Positions 34,245 through 46,262 are shown, counted from the stretch's first letter. The stretch is 64,000 nt of DNA from Tricholoma matsutake (GCA_026075535.2 AP026549.1:7812001-7876000), one strand, 5' to 3'. Made by a program: numbers and translations. Notes: generated by a model not told the origin, from the letters alone.

Positions 34245-37200
34245 CTAAATCCAGGACAGATGAACAGAGGTGGAACCAGGTACATTCAGATTCAAAATAG
34301 CTGTGCTGGCATTGAGGTCATCCTTGGATAACTGCTGAAACATACTCAATGTGTCATCATCACAATCCAGTGCCAGCATTTGGCTATGGCAATGGTTATA
34401 CATTTGGGCATGCAAGCTAATTTTGTTAACCAACTTGTGGACAACAGCTCATGACTGGGTGTGAACTCCCTTTTGCAGCACCACTTGAATGACGTGTGAA
34501 TATTGAAATGATTTGTTGGCAATGAGCTCCTGCAGCTGGTGCAGCAGTTGGTTTGACTGGATCTTGTGGAGGTTAATCTCTACATCCACAAGATTGCCAT
34601 TAGAGGGGAGGTATACTTGTTGCTCCTCAACTGGAATAGCATGTGTGTAAGCTGGGAGATCTGACAGGCCCAATGCCACAGCACTGTCATCATCCAGGTC
34701 ACTGGGGGTATCAAATTCCCCTTCATTATTATGGGTGATCCATGAGGGAGCAATGTTATTATCAGCAATGTTGGCAGCATTTTGTAACTGCGTTAAGGTT
34801 ACCATGTGAGATGTGAGAGCTTCTCTCTCCTGTTCAACAGCTTGCATGTCAGAAATGTGAGGTGATTTACCAAGTCAATGGAATTTGTCTTGTAATTCAA
34901 TCCTGGTGACAATCAATGATGGGTTGTGATCAGTGGTAGGCAGTACAACTCACTGCATTTGTTCAAAAAGAATAGCAAAATCAATCCACTCCTTGACTGT
35001 GGATTGAACCAGTGCCAATGCCAAAGTTAAGGCCAATCCCACTCCTGCTGCCAATCCTGTCCCTGCTGCTGCTCCCAATGCCATCCCTGCTGCCTCTGCC
35101 TCTGCCTCTGCCGTTTCTGATATGTGAGTGGCATACATGTCCATTACCCTGATATCTGTGAGCCTTAGGGATTCTGGTGCCCTCACTTCATCCTCCCATC
35201 ATTCGATTGCCAGTTGGCCAAATGCTGCCATTAGTTCACCATGGTATTGGCCGAGTTGTGTAGAGTTCTCAAGGGCTTCCCAACATTTTGAGCAGAGTGT
35301 GACTGTCATACCAAGCATTTTCTTGTGATTTGAATCTGTAGCATGATCATCAAGCATTTCTGCCCAATGTGGCAAGGTCACTGTTCTGACTGTTGGGGAA
35401 ATGGAATTCAGTGATGCCCACAGAGACTCAAGTATTTCTCCTGCTACAATGCCTGACCCTAGAATAAAAGATGGAGCATAGGAAAAAAAGCATTCATCCT
35501 TGTGGCCATGAACATGCATAAGCCCAATGGCCTGGTCAATGGTCAAGCCAGCTGAAAGATGGGCACTGATACGTTCCCAAAGGTGGATAATGTACTGGCA
35601 GACAATGTCATAAATGAGCATGACTCCCTGTTGAGGGTCAACTCTGGTGGTCTTCAGCACTTGAAGGAGAGCAAAGTTGACATTCTTTTGCTGTTCTCCA
35701 TGAAACAGGTATACCAATGCATTGGGAACATAACATCCATGCCATGCATGCACAATGGCTGCTACTCCAGTCCTGTCACATGCCTTCAATGCCAGAAAAG
35801 CATTCACAATGGCTAGGAATTTATTTTCACAAGGAGCCTTCTGGAAACCTGAATACAAATCAGACCAGCTTTGGGGATGGCATTGGGAATGGCATTGTCC
35901 GCCACCAAGAGAAGGTACCTACCATTAATCATTCTATGGTGGCTTGGAGAAACAGCCCATATTCAGCCCAATTTGGGGCCATCCCACCTCCATCCCATAG
36001 CCATATATCAGTATCAGAGTTTTTCTGCTGAACATGATCAGCTTTGAAATTGCCATCAGCCACAAATATGCATTTAAAAACAAATCTGAAATCCATAGTA
36101 TCATTTTAGATGCCACTGCACTGAGGTATTTTGACACCCACCAGTTCGCATTGTCCTTCTAATTTTCCAGTATATTAATGTCTACTTGAGGACAGGCTGG
36201 ACAGAAATTGGCAAGTGATCCTGGTTCAGGATTCAAAGGATCTCTTTGATTGTGTCCATACCCTGCCCAATTCAACCTTTTCATCCAACGCCATAAGTGG
36301 GACATGCACTGAAGCTCATGGTAGAGATTGACCACTTTAGCAGGCCTCATCAGCAATATTACATGCTGAATCAGCTGGTAAAACTGATAGGCCAATGCCT
36401 TTAATTCCAGATTACAGAGCCGAAAATGGTCTAGGACCTGCACGGTGAACAGAGTCCATATGTTGGTGAAGCTTGTGGGTAGTAAGTTACTGGTTACCAG
36501 GTCCAAGGGAATTTGGTGTTCCCCCTGACACTGGCAGGTAACCATCGCTAAGTGATGTATTCCATTTGTATGGACCACATGAATATAACTGTTGTTCAAG
36601 GCATCAGTAGTTGGGATGGCATTGGCAGTTGGGATGGCATCAGCAGTTGGGATGGCATCGGCAGTTTGATTAGGATTAGGCAAATATGGTTGAAACCCAT
36701 GGATGTCATCATTGGCATGCTCAACTTCAGATTTGTCATTGCCATCAAAGAAGTCTTGAAAACCATTCTCAACATTAATATTCCCCTTCCCTTGATGCCA
36801 AAGGGCATCAAGGTGATTAAAAAATGCTGAGTCGGCCCCAGTTTCATCTTTGGCCCAGTTGTCAGCCTGAGACTCATTATATGTGTCTGAGGTTGAGTCA
36901 GGTGAAGAGGGCTGATGCTGGTGCCATTGCTGATCGTTTGCCTGCCAATTGGCCAACTCTTGCTCTGCTTTATCCTTTACATCTTCAAATGTCTCCAGAT
37001 ATTTCATTTGGAAGTTCAGAGCATTGCAAATCAGCTGATCCATCTGGTGCTGGACTAAAATGTATGTGCCAACTTCCCATAGCTCAGCTGGGTCGCATTG
37101 CCAAATTGCCCATTTATTGAATGGACAGTGGTTGCAAACTTGTTTGTCAACTGACCATGCCTGCCGAGCAAGGGATGCTTGCAGCAATTCATCTACTCGT

Positions 37201-37556
37201 CCCACAAACTCCAGTACATAGTCTCACTGTCTCTATTATTTGTATATGAGCCTCACTCCATAAGCAATCAGTGTCAGAAACTAACCATGCTGATGTGTGG
37301 CTGAGTCAGCTTGGCAGCCACCTGAGGTTCTTGCATGTCCCATATTGGGATTATCCTGTATAACAGAATTTGATTGACCCAGTTCTTCCACTGCAGTCAG
37401 GGGTACCTTGATGTGCTTTGTTTTTGGTCCATGTTTCATGTTGACCTCAACTTCTACATGTGTAACAGTATTGACTGCATTGTCATTGTCCTCATGCAGG
37501 GGGGCATTCTTCTTTGATCTTCTCTTTTGCTTGTAAGGAACTCTTGTTAGGCTCAT
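34245..37556 (-). pseudogene. KDZ (Kyakuja-Dileera-Zisupton) transposase, decayed
   Basis: Minus-strand multi-exon gene of a DDE transposase family known from fungal genomes. The N-terminus at 37556 (MSLTRVPYKQKRRSKKNAP) is basic. A Cys block at 37150 (VCNHCPFNKWAIWQC) appears shortened and runs straight into AELWEVGTYIL. Then come HTNGIHHLAMVTCQCQGEH and AGYGHNQRDPLNPEPGSLA. The core has VADGNFKADH (first Asp, 36060s), GVMLIYDIVCQYIIHLWERI and HVHGHKDECFF, then GIVAGEILESLWASLNSISP (Glu). The tail includes SFQYSHVIQVVLQKGV and LNLNVPGSTSVHLSWI. GT-AG introns are likely near 36090-36150 and 35850-35925. Stops include TAG after INILEN (about 36157), TGA after ATIE (about 35939) and TGA at 35199. 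Two of these fit CGA to TGA. It is inactive. The divergent gene at 37690 probably belongs to the same element. Confidence 0.85.
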
Positions 37557-37689
37557 GATGATTTGGGGTGAGTCACAATGACACCCATCTATTGATGGGG
37601 CTATTGTACTATCGACCTCATGTGATCCTTGTGTGGTCCTTGTGTGATCCTCATGTCAATGATATGTTTTATGTCAATGACAAGAATGA
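37557..37689. promoter_or_regulatory. Divergent intergenic region of the KDZ pair
   Basis: The transposase start codon on the minus strand and the first recognisable codons of the partner gene on the plus strand are about 130 bp apart. It contains repeated TGTGTGATCC/TGTGGTCC and TGTCAATGA motifs (37620-37685). A shared bidirectional promoter is inferred from the spacing only. Confidence 0.4.
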
Positions 37690-40261
37690 TTCTTTCCTTC
37701 ACATCAGTCCCCCCCAATGCTGCCTGAGCCATCAGAGAACCCACGGTTGAGACAGTACCAGAAGGGAAGCAGATATATGGTTGAAGAGTGGAAGATCATT
37801 GAGCCTTATAAAGTTGCATTCTGATCACAGGAATCAAAAGCTGGCCAATTGCAAATACTCAAGTGTGACATCCTCCCAGCAATATTCAACTACTGGGCAT
37901 CAATTGACAGGGCCCCTATGGATGAGGAGGAGAGTTGCATTCATGCCAAGGTAGACTCACAAGTATGTGAAGGTTGTATTATTGATCACATCACCAGGAA
38001 CTAACAACCTGGCTTTCCAACAACTGGCAAATGACCAAAGGCCTCTCATGGAAATTGAATGACTTCAAAGTAAAGTGGTCAGAAGTCATTTGGAGCTTGT
38101 ACCAGGACCAAGTTTTCCAACAGATTGCAAACCTGTTAGGTGTTGAGGACACCACCACAAGTACACCAGGATGGTTCAAAGCATGACTGCCAGCTATCAA
38201 GCATGTTTTTGACACAATGAATGCAGAGGAGAAAGCCATCCTTGAAGTCAAACGGGAGAAAATGATCCAGGAAGGACAAAGCGAGTGTAAGTTGAAGCTG
38301 ATGCCATTGCCAGACATAGCAAACATTTCACAGTCTAGCAGACAAATACCTCCTTAAATGTGTGGTGGAGAATGCACAACAACAGTGGCTGGAAATGGGG
38401 GTGTTGTCTGTGACATTTACAGCCTATACTGCACCTAATGGTTTGATGGTTGTTGATGCATGAGTCCCCAAATCATTTACTGCCAATGTGATGCTGATGC
38501 CAATGCCGACTCCAGTCACAAAAATGTTACCTCTCTGATAGCCACCCCTGCACAATCGTTTCTGGACATGTATCATGATCAAGTCACTGAACTGAAGTGA
38601 AACTTTAGGAGTTATATCAAGTTTTTATGCCCATCACACCTTGCTTCAAGGTCAGCAATGCAACATAACACAACACTAACCCAATTAACAATGACTAACG
38701 ATGGCTTCCTGATCCTTCCCACATCATGGAAAGGATTACAATTCAAGAAAAAAGAGCTGGAAGAATGGTTTATGTTGTATGTTGGGCAGCATTACAGTAT
38801 GTTGACTTCCTATTCCACAAACTGTTACTTATCTCCTGCAGAACTAGCAAACAATGGTTGTAGTCGCCATATCCCATTCAAAGCAATTGCAGATTGGACA
38901 TCATCATTTGTCAGTCCAGAATATCTCCCAGCTAGGTTCAAAATCAGAGACCCATGGAACATGCACAAGAGTGTCATAGAAGACTTCTTTGACCATTTTC
39001 TGCAGCGACAAATAGTGCAGGGCCCTGAAAGAGTGTTCCAGTTCAAAGCGATCAAAGTCATGGATGAGAGTGTGGCTCCTGCACACTATCCAAATGATTT
39101 GAATAACCCTTCCCTTCCTGATGCATTTCCAAATGCAGGGGCTGAAGAAATGATGATGCTGATCCTCATAGTGGCACCGAGCTGGGGGCCGTTGCTGATG
39201 CTGAACCACCTTCTGCACACTGCAGGGGCCAAAGAAATGATGATGCTGATGCCGATCCTCAACCCAGCACCAAACTGGAGGCCATTGCCGCTGCCAAACT
39301 GCCTGCTGCATCAAGAGGCAGAAAAGTTGTCAAAGGCAAACCCAAGTGCAAGGAAGCTTGCCGAATATCAACAGCAGGACAGACCCCAAACTCTGATACA
39401 ACTGAATCACAATATGTCCAAGTGGATCAAATGACAACAGACAGCCTCTGCATGGTTGGTGTCACTCAACCACAGCCAATTAATGGTCCTAGTGATGGTG
39501 AACCAGAATATCTTGTTCCTTGACACATTTACATGAGATACATCATGCCTGGATCAGCTGGAAACACCATTGTAAATGATCCCCCATGCCCAATTGATCC
39601 ATTTCTGTTGGATAAACCTCAAGAGAGCTCACAATGCCCTAAGCCTCGACCACTTTTAGGGCAAAATTGGATGGAGCATCCTATTGCAAGAGCAAGGGCT
39701 TTAGCAGCATTAGTGGGATTGGCAACAGCAACACCAATATCAGGAACAGCAACACCAATATCGGCAACGGCACCAGTAGGATCAGCAATGGCAACACTAA
39801 TATCAGCAATGGCAACAGTGGGATCGGCAATGGCAGCACCAATATTGGCAATGGCACCAGTAGGATTGGCAATGGCAACACCAATATTGGCAACAGCAAC
39901 AGCAGCACCAATATCGGCAATGGCAACACCAACATCAGCAACAGCAACAGCAATATTGGCAATGACAACAGTACAATTGGCAACAGCAACAGTGGCATTG
40001 GCATTGGCAACACCAATATCAGCAATGGCAACAGTATGATTGGCAATGGCAACACCAGGATTGACAGCAGCTGGTGCCTACCATATCCCCCCTGCACCGG
40101 ATGTTCAACAGATGACTCCACCATCATCTCAAAATCCACCGGCCTCAGCACGAGCATGACCTATCCGAAGGACAGCTGATGACCTTGCACAGCAGGAAGC
40201 CATTTCAACCCAGGCTGTTGGGAGGAGACAGAGAATTAAAAAAGTGAAATTTGCAGAGTAG
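37690..40261 (+). pseudogene. KDZ-partner gene, unknown function, decayed
   Basis: Coding-like from about 37720 (LPEPSENPRLRQYQKGSRY) through QVFQQIANLLGVEDTTTS and KHVFDTMNAEEKAILEVKRE, then the open frame 38658-39434 (DGFLILPTSWKGLQFKKKEL, EEWFMLYVGQHY, HIPFKAIADWTSSFVSPEYL, MHKSVIEDFFDHFLQRQ). It ends at 40261 with RRQRIKKVKFAE. An N-terminal region with VKWSEVIWSLYQ precedes a TGA in FKA-LPAIKH at about 38185, where an Arg codon is expected. I know this family only as an uncharacterised protein repeated in mushroom genomes beside transposases. No catalytic motif is recognised. A 350-bp minisatellite has grown inside its 3' part. The protein may bind DNA or assist the transposase; that is speculation. 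Confidence 0.55.
39715..40060 (+). repeat. Minisatellite in the KDZ-partner gene
   Basis: About 20 imperfect units based on GGCAACAGCAACACCAATAT and GGCAATGGCACCAGTA (12- to 18-bp steps). All are multiples of three, so all three forward frames stay open; one reads as Gly-Asn-Ser repeats, another as Ala-Thr-Pro-Ile. Confidence 0.8.
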
Positions 40262-40319
40262 ATTTACAAATAAAACACTATGTAATGTGAAAAAAAAAAT
40301 AGTCCAACTTTTATGTACA

Positions 40320-40780
40320 TGCCAAATCACATCTATTCTTTTCTGCCTCGCTTTGTCTCCCCTCTGTCCTCAGATTTTCCTGCTCTCTTCCTTGGGTTTG
40401 GCTGAGGGGTGGTACTTCTGGACCAGGGGTCAGCCCACATGGGGATCGGTGCAGCTGTGCAGGGGGAGGGGAGGGCCGGGGTGAGGTGAGGTGATTACAT
40501 CAACTGCCGATGCTGGTGGGTTAAGTGCCGATGCTGGGGCGGCAGCCTTGGGCTCAGCAAGCAATGTTGGGGGGAAGAGGAGAGGGAGTGGTGGGGCCAT
40601 CGATGTTGTGGGCTGTACCATTTCTTGAGAATCCTGTGGTGTGGAAGAGCCCAATTTACCAGGATTATACCAGGAATCCACCAGGAATTCTACTGGAAGA
40701 GAAACAGCCAGGAATAAACCATTTGGTGGACAATGGCTGAAGCAGGGACTACCAGGAATATGTGGGGCAGTGTAAAGAGC
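40320..40780 (-). pseudogene. Unknown repeated gene, copy 2
   Basis: Minus-strand match of the gene remnant at 15617-16376. It has YNPGKLGSSTPQDSQEMVQP, a Pro-rich run (APPLPLLFPPTLL), a spacer and QKYHPSAKPKEESRKI. A stop separates DPHVG from the last block. It adjoins a tandem array at 40781. Family unknown; being present twice, near different transposons, marks it as repeat-borne. Confidence 0.45.
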
Positions 40781-41330
40781 TCCCTGCAACCCCCCTTCAA
40801 ACAAAGAAGTCAACACTGAGGGGGAACAAACAAACATGGGCCTCTTGTCTCCTTGGCACCTTGAAGTGACCATAGAATAGATTAGAAACAAGCCTAAGAT
40901 CATAGGAACTCACCCTAATCAGGTATCATCTCCTGCAACCCCCCTTCTAACAAAGAAGTCAACACCAAGGGGGAACAAACAAACATGGGCCTCTAATCTC
41001 TTTGGCACCTTGAAATGGCTGTAAATTAGATTAGAAACCAGCCCAAGATTATGAAAAAAGATAAAGAACTCACCAAGATCAGATACCATCTCCTGAAACC
41101 CCCCTTCTAAGAAAGACGTCAACACTGAGAGAGAACAAACAAACATGGGCCTCTCATCTCTTCTGCACCTTAAAACAACCACAATGTAGATTAGAAACGA
41201 TCCAAAGATCACAGAAACAGATACAGAACTCAACCCAGTTCAAAGCCCCCCTTCCAGCAACAAAGTTGTCAATAACAAGATCAGACTGTAACCCAACATT
41301 TTCATCTCTTTGGGTCCTCAGATTAAAGGA
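40781..41330. repeat. Tandem array of about 155-bp units
   Basis: Units starting CTGCAACCCCCCTTC or variants at about 40782, 40932, 41093 and 41244. Each includes GGGGAACAAACAAACATGGG and TAGATTAGAAAC. Three full copies and one degenerate copy. Confidence 0.85.
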
Positions 41331-41332
41331 GA

Positions 41333-41469
41333 ACTCACCCAAAAATGAGACCATTGAAACCTGTAAACCCATGGATAAGGGTATGGTGTTGTATGGATAG
41401 GGCAATCCCAAACCCACACCCGCACACATACCTGTGACCACATTGTTATGGTGTTACCCATACCCATGT
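41333..41469 (+). mobile_element. TAAGGTATGACA-type MITE, terminal part
   Basis: Ends GTTACCCATACCCATGTCATACCTTA at 41469 with internal GGGTATGGTG repeats, matching terminal parts at 47986-48121 and 50985-51171. It interrupts or abuts the end of the minus-strand Copia remnant. The opposite terminus was not found. Confidence 0.6.
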
Positions 41470-41639
41470 CATACCTTACACACAATCATAGTTCATGGAT
41501 GTACAATGATACTTGACAATCATGCTGGGCCAGTGAGTCATGAGAAGAAACAAATTCAACAATGCAATGCACCCAAACTATCTCACAGCCATGTACCTTA
41601 CATTTCATCACTGATTCCCCAGCTAGAATCTTGACCTGG

Positions 41640-42600
41640 TCTTGAATGTGTTGACTCGGTTTCCTGATGCATTTTGTAGGGACAGGCTCTTCTTTGTGGA
41701 GATCCTGGCGATCAGATGGACTTGGACTCAGGGCAGGGGAACCAGTAGGAGATGGGACAGGTTGTGATACAGTGGGTTGAGTTGGAGTAGGATTAGCAGC
41801 AGATGTCAAAGATTTAGGGGAGTGAGTTATCATTTTGATGAACTCCAATTCCTCCCCCTCAAGATGATCAACTAATGAACACATTTTGTCATGATAGACA
41901 TTACACTCAGTTGATACTGTCCTCTTACCTGGCCAGTAAACTTGAAATCCTTTGCTCTGCTCATCAACACCCAGCCTCTCTTACCCATCCACACAGTTTA
42001 TTTCCACCCCCAATGTGTACCCAAACCTTACCCCATTCCCGCACATGCCACAAATCAGGCTTCTTCCCAAAAGCAGCCTCATAAGGAGTTCTCCCATCAA
42101 CAGCCTTGGTTGTTGTGTGGTTCAGTAACCAGATGATGTGATGTGCAGCTTTACCCCAAAGGATCTTCAGGAGTCCACTAGCATGCAGTAGTGCACAGAT
42201 CCATTTGATGATGGTGTGGTTACAATGTTCTGCAACACCATTATGCGGGGGGGTGTCATGTACAGTTAATTTCTGTGTAGTACCCTTCAACTTCAGGTAT
42301 AGAGTAAATTCCTTGCCTAGGGACTCCCTGCCATGATCCAAGTGTAGGATCTTCATGTGAGCATCCAAATGAGTGTTGCACCATGCCTTGTAGTCCTTAT
42401 AGGATGTGAAAGTGTCACTCTTGTTCCACAAAAGGTACAAGTGTTATTATCTGCAAACATAATGTAATAACATTTTCCTGCTTTTGTTGCAACTGGGGCA
42501 GGTCCCCACAAGTCACTGTGGACTTCTCCACCAAACTTCATGGCACATGCACCCTCTTGAGCCTTTGCTGATAGGCTGTCTCCTCGGCTCAAAGCCCAAT
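41640..42600 (-). pseudogene. Copia element 2: integrase and linker
   Basis: Read on the minus strand: FGGEVHSDLWGPAPVATKAG (first Asp), a frame change, SDTFTSYKDYKAWC, HLDHGRESLGKEFTLYLK (second Asp), HDTPPHNGVAEHCNHTIIKW (catalytic Glu), ILWGKAAHHIIWLLNHT, GRTPYEAAFGKKPDLWHVRE, then a Pro/Ser-rich linker ending near KPSQHIQDQVK. Reverse transcriptase is absent: the copy stops at the MITE and tandem array near 41.3-41.5 kb. Upstream it is separated from its zinc domain by the LTR-like insertion 42605-43742. The family differs from the Copia element at 6854. Confidence 0.85.
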
Positions 42601-42604
42601 TCAC

Positions 42605-43742
42605 CATTACAACCACATTCTAATCACATTGGCTAACTCCCATGAGGTCCCAGAAGCAGTGTGACCACTCCTGACCAAGTCTACCAAGCGTGATATTGTA
42701 TTGACCACATTGATCATACTTAGAAATCACATTGCACAACCTTAGGACTACCTTGAAAGCCCCTAAGATCCCTCTAAATGACCATCAAACATCCCCAATC
42801 AACCTCAAACAACTGCGAATGTGATCAAACATTGTCAACCATCGTCGAGCATTATTGATCAATAGTGAGAGACTATGAGTGACATTGGGTGCTGCCTTCA
42901 TTATCTAAATGGTGGAAGACCATGCACCAGGAAGTATTCCAACTTGTGCTCAAACCTGCTGATAGTAGGTCAGCCTCGTTCCAAGTCCCTATCACATACA
43001 GAACCCACTGGATGGATTATTGTGAGACTTAGCGTGATTTATACACAAAGGACAGTCCTCTTTCAGTTCTATACCCTTTATTACTCTTTCATCATATGAT
43101 ATATATCTTTCTTGTTCAGATTCCAGTCTCCTTTTTGGCCTTGTGCCTTAACTCATATCTTTTGCCTCATGTTCCACACATGTTTCTCATTCCATTTTAG
43201 GAAGTTTCTTTAAAACATATAAAACTCTGTAGTATCTACTTGGAAATACAAGAAATTGTCTTCACCTATCATCTCATATTAAGTTCTAAGAATCAGATCT
43301 ATCCTCTAAAACAATCTAAACTTCTACAAGTCTTCTTGATCAATGAGAAACCTCTGCAATCATTGTGTCCTCGATCTTCCTTCAATCCTCTTGTCATTAG
43401 CACTAGCAACCATTTCAACACATCTTAGCCATCGACTATAGCCTTCATATACTTTTGACCTATTGAAAGGTCCTTGGAATTCACACTTCGACCATCAATG
43501 ATAAACATTGTTTGTCATTGATCTCGTTGATCATCCTCAATATTGATTGATACTCAATTGGACCGTGCCAAACACCTTCATCTCTCATAGCACTACCTTC
43601 ACGACTAGTACCAACTAGTTATGTCCCCATAAGTTGGACCACAAACATTCGGAACGTCTCGCTCCCTTCCTCTGACTCATCGCAAATATCATCCATTGCC
43701 TCATTGGCTGTTTTGGTGGTTTTCCCGGGTTGAGTATCATCA
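42605..43742 (+). repeat. Long LTR-like repeat, copy 2, inserted in Copia element 2
   Basis: Corresponds to 14200-15555 by the shared blocks ATTTATACACAAAGGACAGT, CTTTTGCCTCATG, a TATA-like ACATATAAAACTCTG (43215), CTTCCTCTGACTCATC and the end GGGTTGAGTATCATCA. It separates CVYAKATCKPVA (Copia zinc/pre-integrase) from KAQEGACAMKFGG. No internal retroelement sequence remains, so it is probably a solo LTR. The flanking duplication could not be fixed. Confidence 0.6.
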
Positions 43743-43756
43743 TCGCAACAGGCTTA

Positions 43757-44300
43757 CATGTAGCCTTTGCATACACACAAGACTTGCAAAAGTGTGGTTC
43801 ACCAGATGGTGTGGTTTCCAGTCTCACACCAGTCACAAATCCCTTGTTGACTAGCTTTTGCACCACTTCAGTAGAAATATGCCCCATTCAACAATGGAAC
43901 TGGTCCAAGGTAAGGACTTTTTTGTTGTGACATTAGGAGTCTCAGGCTCATGTGCAACTCGATATAAGCCATGACCTGTCTTTGGGATTGCACCAATGCA
44001 CTCCCCCTCTGGCCCTTTAATTGTACACTTGCCATTAGCAAATGTCACCAAAAATCCATTCTCATCAAGACGTCCAACAGATACCAGGGTATAGCCAGCT
44101 TCAGGTGAATACATCACTTCAGTAAGTCTCAATTGGGAGATATCAACACCATTTGGGATGTCAACTGTCATCTCACCCATTCCAACTGCAGTAAAATTAA
44201 GTTTATTGGCAGCCTGGAAAGATTTCATGGAAATCTCAATGAAGTTGTCAACGGCATTGTGATATGGGGTAATGTGCCTCATGCACCTGGAATCAAGTAC
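43757..44300 (-). pseudogene. Copia element 2: protease and integrase zinc domain
   Basis: Minus strand from about 44300: VLDSRCMRHITPYHNAVDNF (protease region; Asp-Ser-Gly has become Asp-Ser-Arg), AVGMGEMTVDIPNGVDISQL, VMYSPEAGYTLVSVGRLDEN, GHGLYRVAHEPETPN, then MGHISTEVVQKL and CKSCVYAKATCKPVA (zinc site). A frame change near 43880 joins the two. It ends at the LTR-like insertion. Its start abuts the TIR element 44302-46276, on whose other side Gag ends at VYDSGC, so the two pieces were contiguous before that insertion. Confidence 0.85.
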
Positions 44301-44574
44301 ATTACACTCCTCCACCTATTCCAGTCAGATTCCAGTCAGAATGCCCATTCTGATTGGAATTTCTGGAATTCCAGGAAATTCCATTTACATATATTTTTCT
44401 CACAATTCATAATTCTGATTGGACTGGAGGGTCAATTTTACCTCTGGAATCCCCAGAATCTACCTGGACTCATTTTACCTGGAACAGTCAGATCGACCAG
44501 ATGCACAGCAACTAGCATAACTGGAATAACTGGAATGCACGTGCTTTCCCAAATAAAATTTCAATGTACAACAA

Positions 44575-44650
44575 GAATTGAACACTCGACCTTGGGTCTG
44601 CACACATAACAGCATGCTTAACCACTGAGCTACCAGTAATTATTCATCTA
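44575..44650 (-). other. tRNA-like segment, probable SINE head
   Basis: On the minus strand TAGCTCAGTGGTTAAGC fits a pol III A box, and GTGTTCAATTC about 40 bases later fits a B box. Arms do not close into a good cloverleaf and no acceptor stem is clear, so a SINE or tRNA pseudogene is more likely than a gene. Confidence 0.5.
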
Positions 44651-45289
44651 CATACATCTAATACCTTTATTACCCAACCAAGGTGCATAGTTAACCACAG
44701 CCATTGACAGAATACACAAACATGCATATTGCATGACACATGACATGTGACTGCCAGCTCACAACCACCACCACTGTCATTAATGCCACCTCCTCCTCCT
44801 CTCCACTCTACCACCACCACTGCATGCCCACCCGCCACCAGCACTCCCATGCCCACTCCACCATCACCACCACCCTCAAACGAGCTGACTGGATGGAACA
44901 CGGGCCCAAATGATGGCAACTGTTGTTTGGGCCATGGATAAGTTTTTCTTTTGTTTCTTTTTTTGCTTTTTGTTTTATCAATCAACTAATTGCTTTTTAG
45001 GTTATATAGTACTTGGGACGACCTGCCACAACAAAAAATGTGCAACCCATGCCCATGCCCACCCAATCCCCTCCTCCCCATTCAAATGGGATGTGAGGCT
45101 GTTGACATGGGCTAGGAGGGTGCAGAGGGATGCCAGGAGACCCCAGAAGGGGGATACCTGCCTAGTAAGCACCCACCAACCTCCATAATTGTGCCACGTC
45201 ACACTGACGCACCCAAACCCCACCCCCCCCCCAAAAAAATACAGAAACCCAAATGGGGGACGATGGCAATGAACAACGACAAGCCACCC

Positions 45290-45490
45290 ACCCCCAGCCT
45301 CACAAGCAACTGCTCATGGGGTGGAACGTGGGTGGAATGACACCCAGGTGCAGGGATAGGAGATGACAGCACACCACCTGCCCCCAGCCTCATGAGCAAC
45401 TGCTCGTGGGGTGGATCATGGGTGGAACAACAACAACGACAAGCCACCTACCCCCAGCCTCATGAGCAACTGCTTATGGGGTGGATTGTG
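45290..45490. repeat. Palindromic motif array (family P)
   Basis: Three units of about 55-60 bp: CCCCCAGCCTCA...GAGCAACTGCT...TGGGGTGGA...GTGGGTGGAA, starting near 45293, 45379 and 45450. The core GAGCAACTGCTC is nearly a perfect dyad. The same motif is at 16935, 17200, 17390 and, inverted, near 53735. Confidence 0.75.
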
Positions 45491-45867
45491 GGTGGAATGA
45501 CAGACAACAGCAGGGTCGCATCCCCTCCCCATCCCCCGCACTTCATGTGGGGAGGGATCTTTTTTGTACTTTTAATTACTTATTAGTATTGTGCCCCCCC
45601 TCCCCCATTTTGCATGGGGGAGGGATTTTTTTCTTCATGTTTTTACCTCCCCCCTTGCATTTGGTGCAAGGGGTTAGCTTTTTATGTATATAAATAAAAC
45701 TCCCTCTTGCATCTTGTGAGAGGGAGGATTTTTTGTTTATGTATGTAATCACAATCATCCCCACTCCCTTGCATTCAATGTGAGGGATGTGGTTAATTAA
45801 AAAATTTTGATCTTAACTACTTTGAAAAAAATTACAGTGTCATGAATAGACCTTATATTACTAACTA

Positions 45868-45975
45868 ATAATTCTCCTGTGGCTCAACCGGTTAAGCACA
45901 CATGTTTGGTTTGTCATGTGATCACTCTAATCAAGATGTCTTGAGTTCAATCCTTACTCTGCACAAATATATTTT
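45868..45975 (+). other. tRNA-like segment, probable SINE head
   Basis: TGGCTCAACCGGTTAAGC fits an A box and GAGTTCAATCC a B box, with about 55 bases between them. It faces the minus-strand copy at 44575. No convincing cloverleaf. Confidence 0.5.
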
Positions 45976-46039
45976 GTAGGCACTTTGACAACTTAAGACT
46001 TGAAATTTGACTATCCATTAGGGTATATACTCCAAGTTG

Positions 46040-46262
46040 AGCATCTGGAGTAACTGGAATCTGGTCAGAATAACCAGAATAACTGGACTCTGACTGGAAT
46101 AACTGGACTCCAATTGGAATAACTGGACTCTGACCAGAATAACTGGACTCCAACTGGAATAACTGGACTCTGACTGGAATAACTGGACTCCAACCGGAAT
46201 AACTGGACTCCAACCAGAATAATTGGACTCCAACTGGAATAACTGGACTCCGGCTGGAATAG
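46040..46262. repeat. 20-bp minisatellite at the TIR element end
   Basis: About eleven units of AATAACTGGACTCTGACTGG, with alternation of TGACTGG, CAACTGG and TGACCAG. Because 60 bp equals three units, a minus-strand frame stays open across it (SSYSG/VQLF repeats), but this is not a real protein. Confidence 0.9.

Noticed and set aside
44575..45975. Possible tRNA genes from A and B boxes at 44575 (-) and 45868 (+)
   Set aside because: Internal promoter boxes fit, but acceptor and D stems do not pair convincingly. They are better explained as SINE heads.
46040..46262. CRISPR-like regular repeats
   Set aside because: Units are contiguous, without unique spacers, and the genome is eukaryotic. 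This is a minisatellite.
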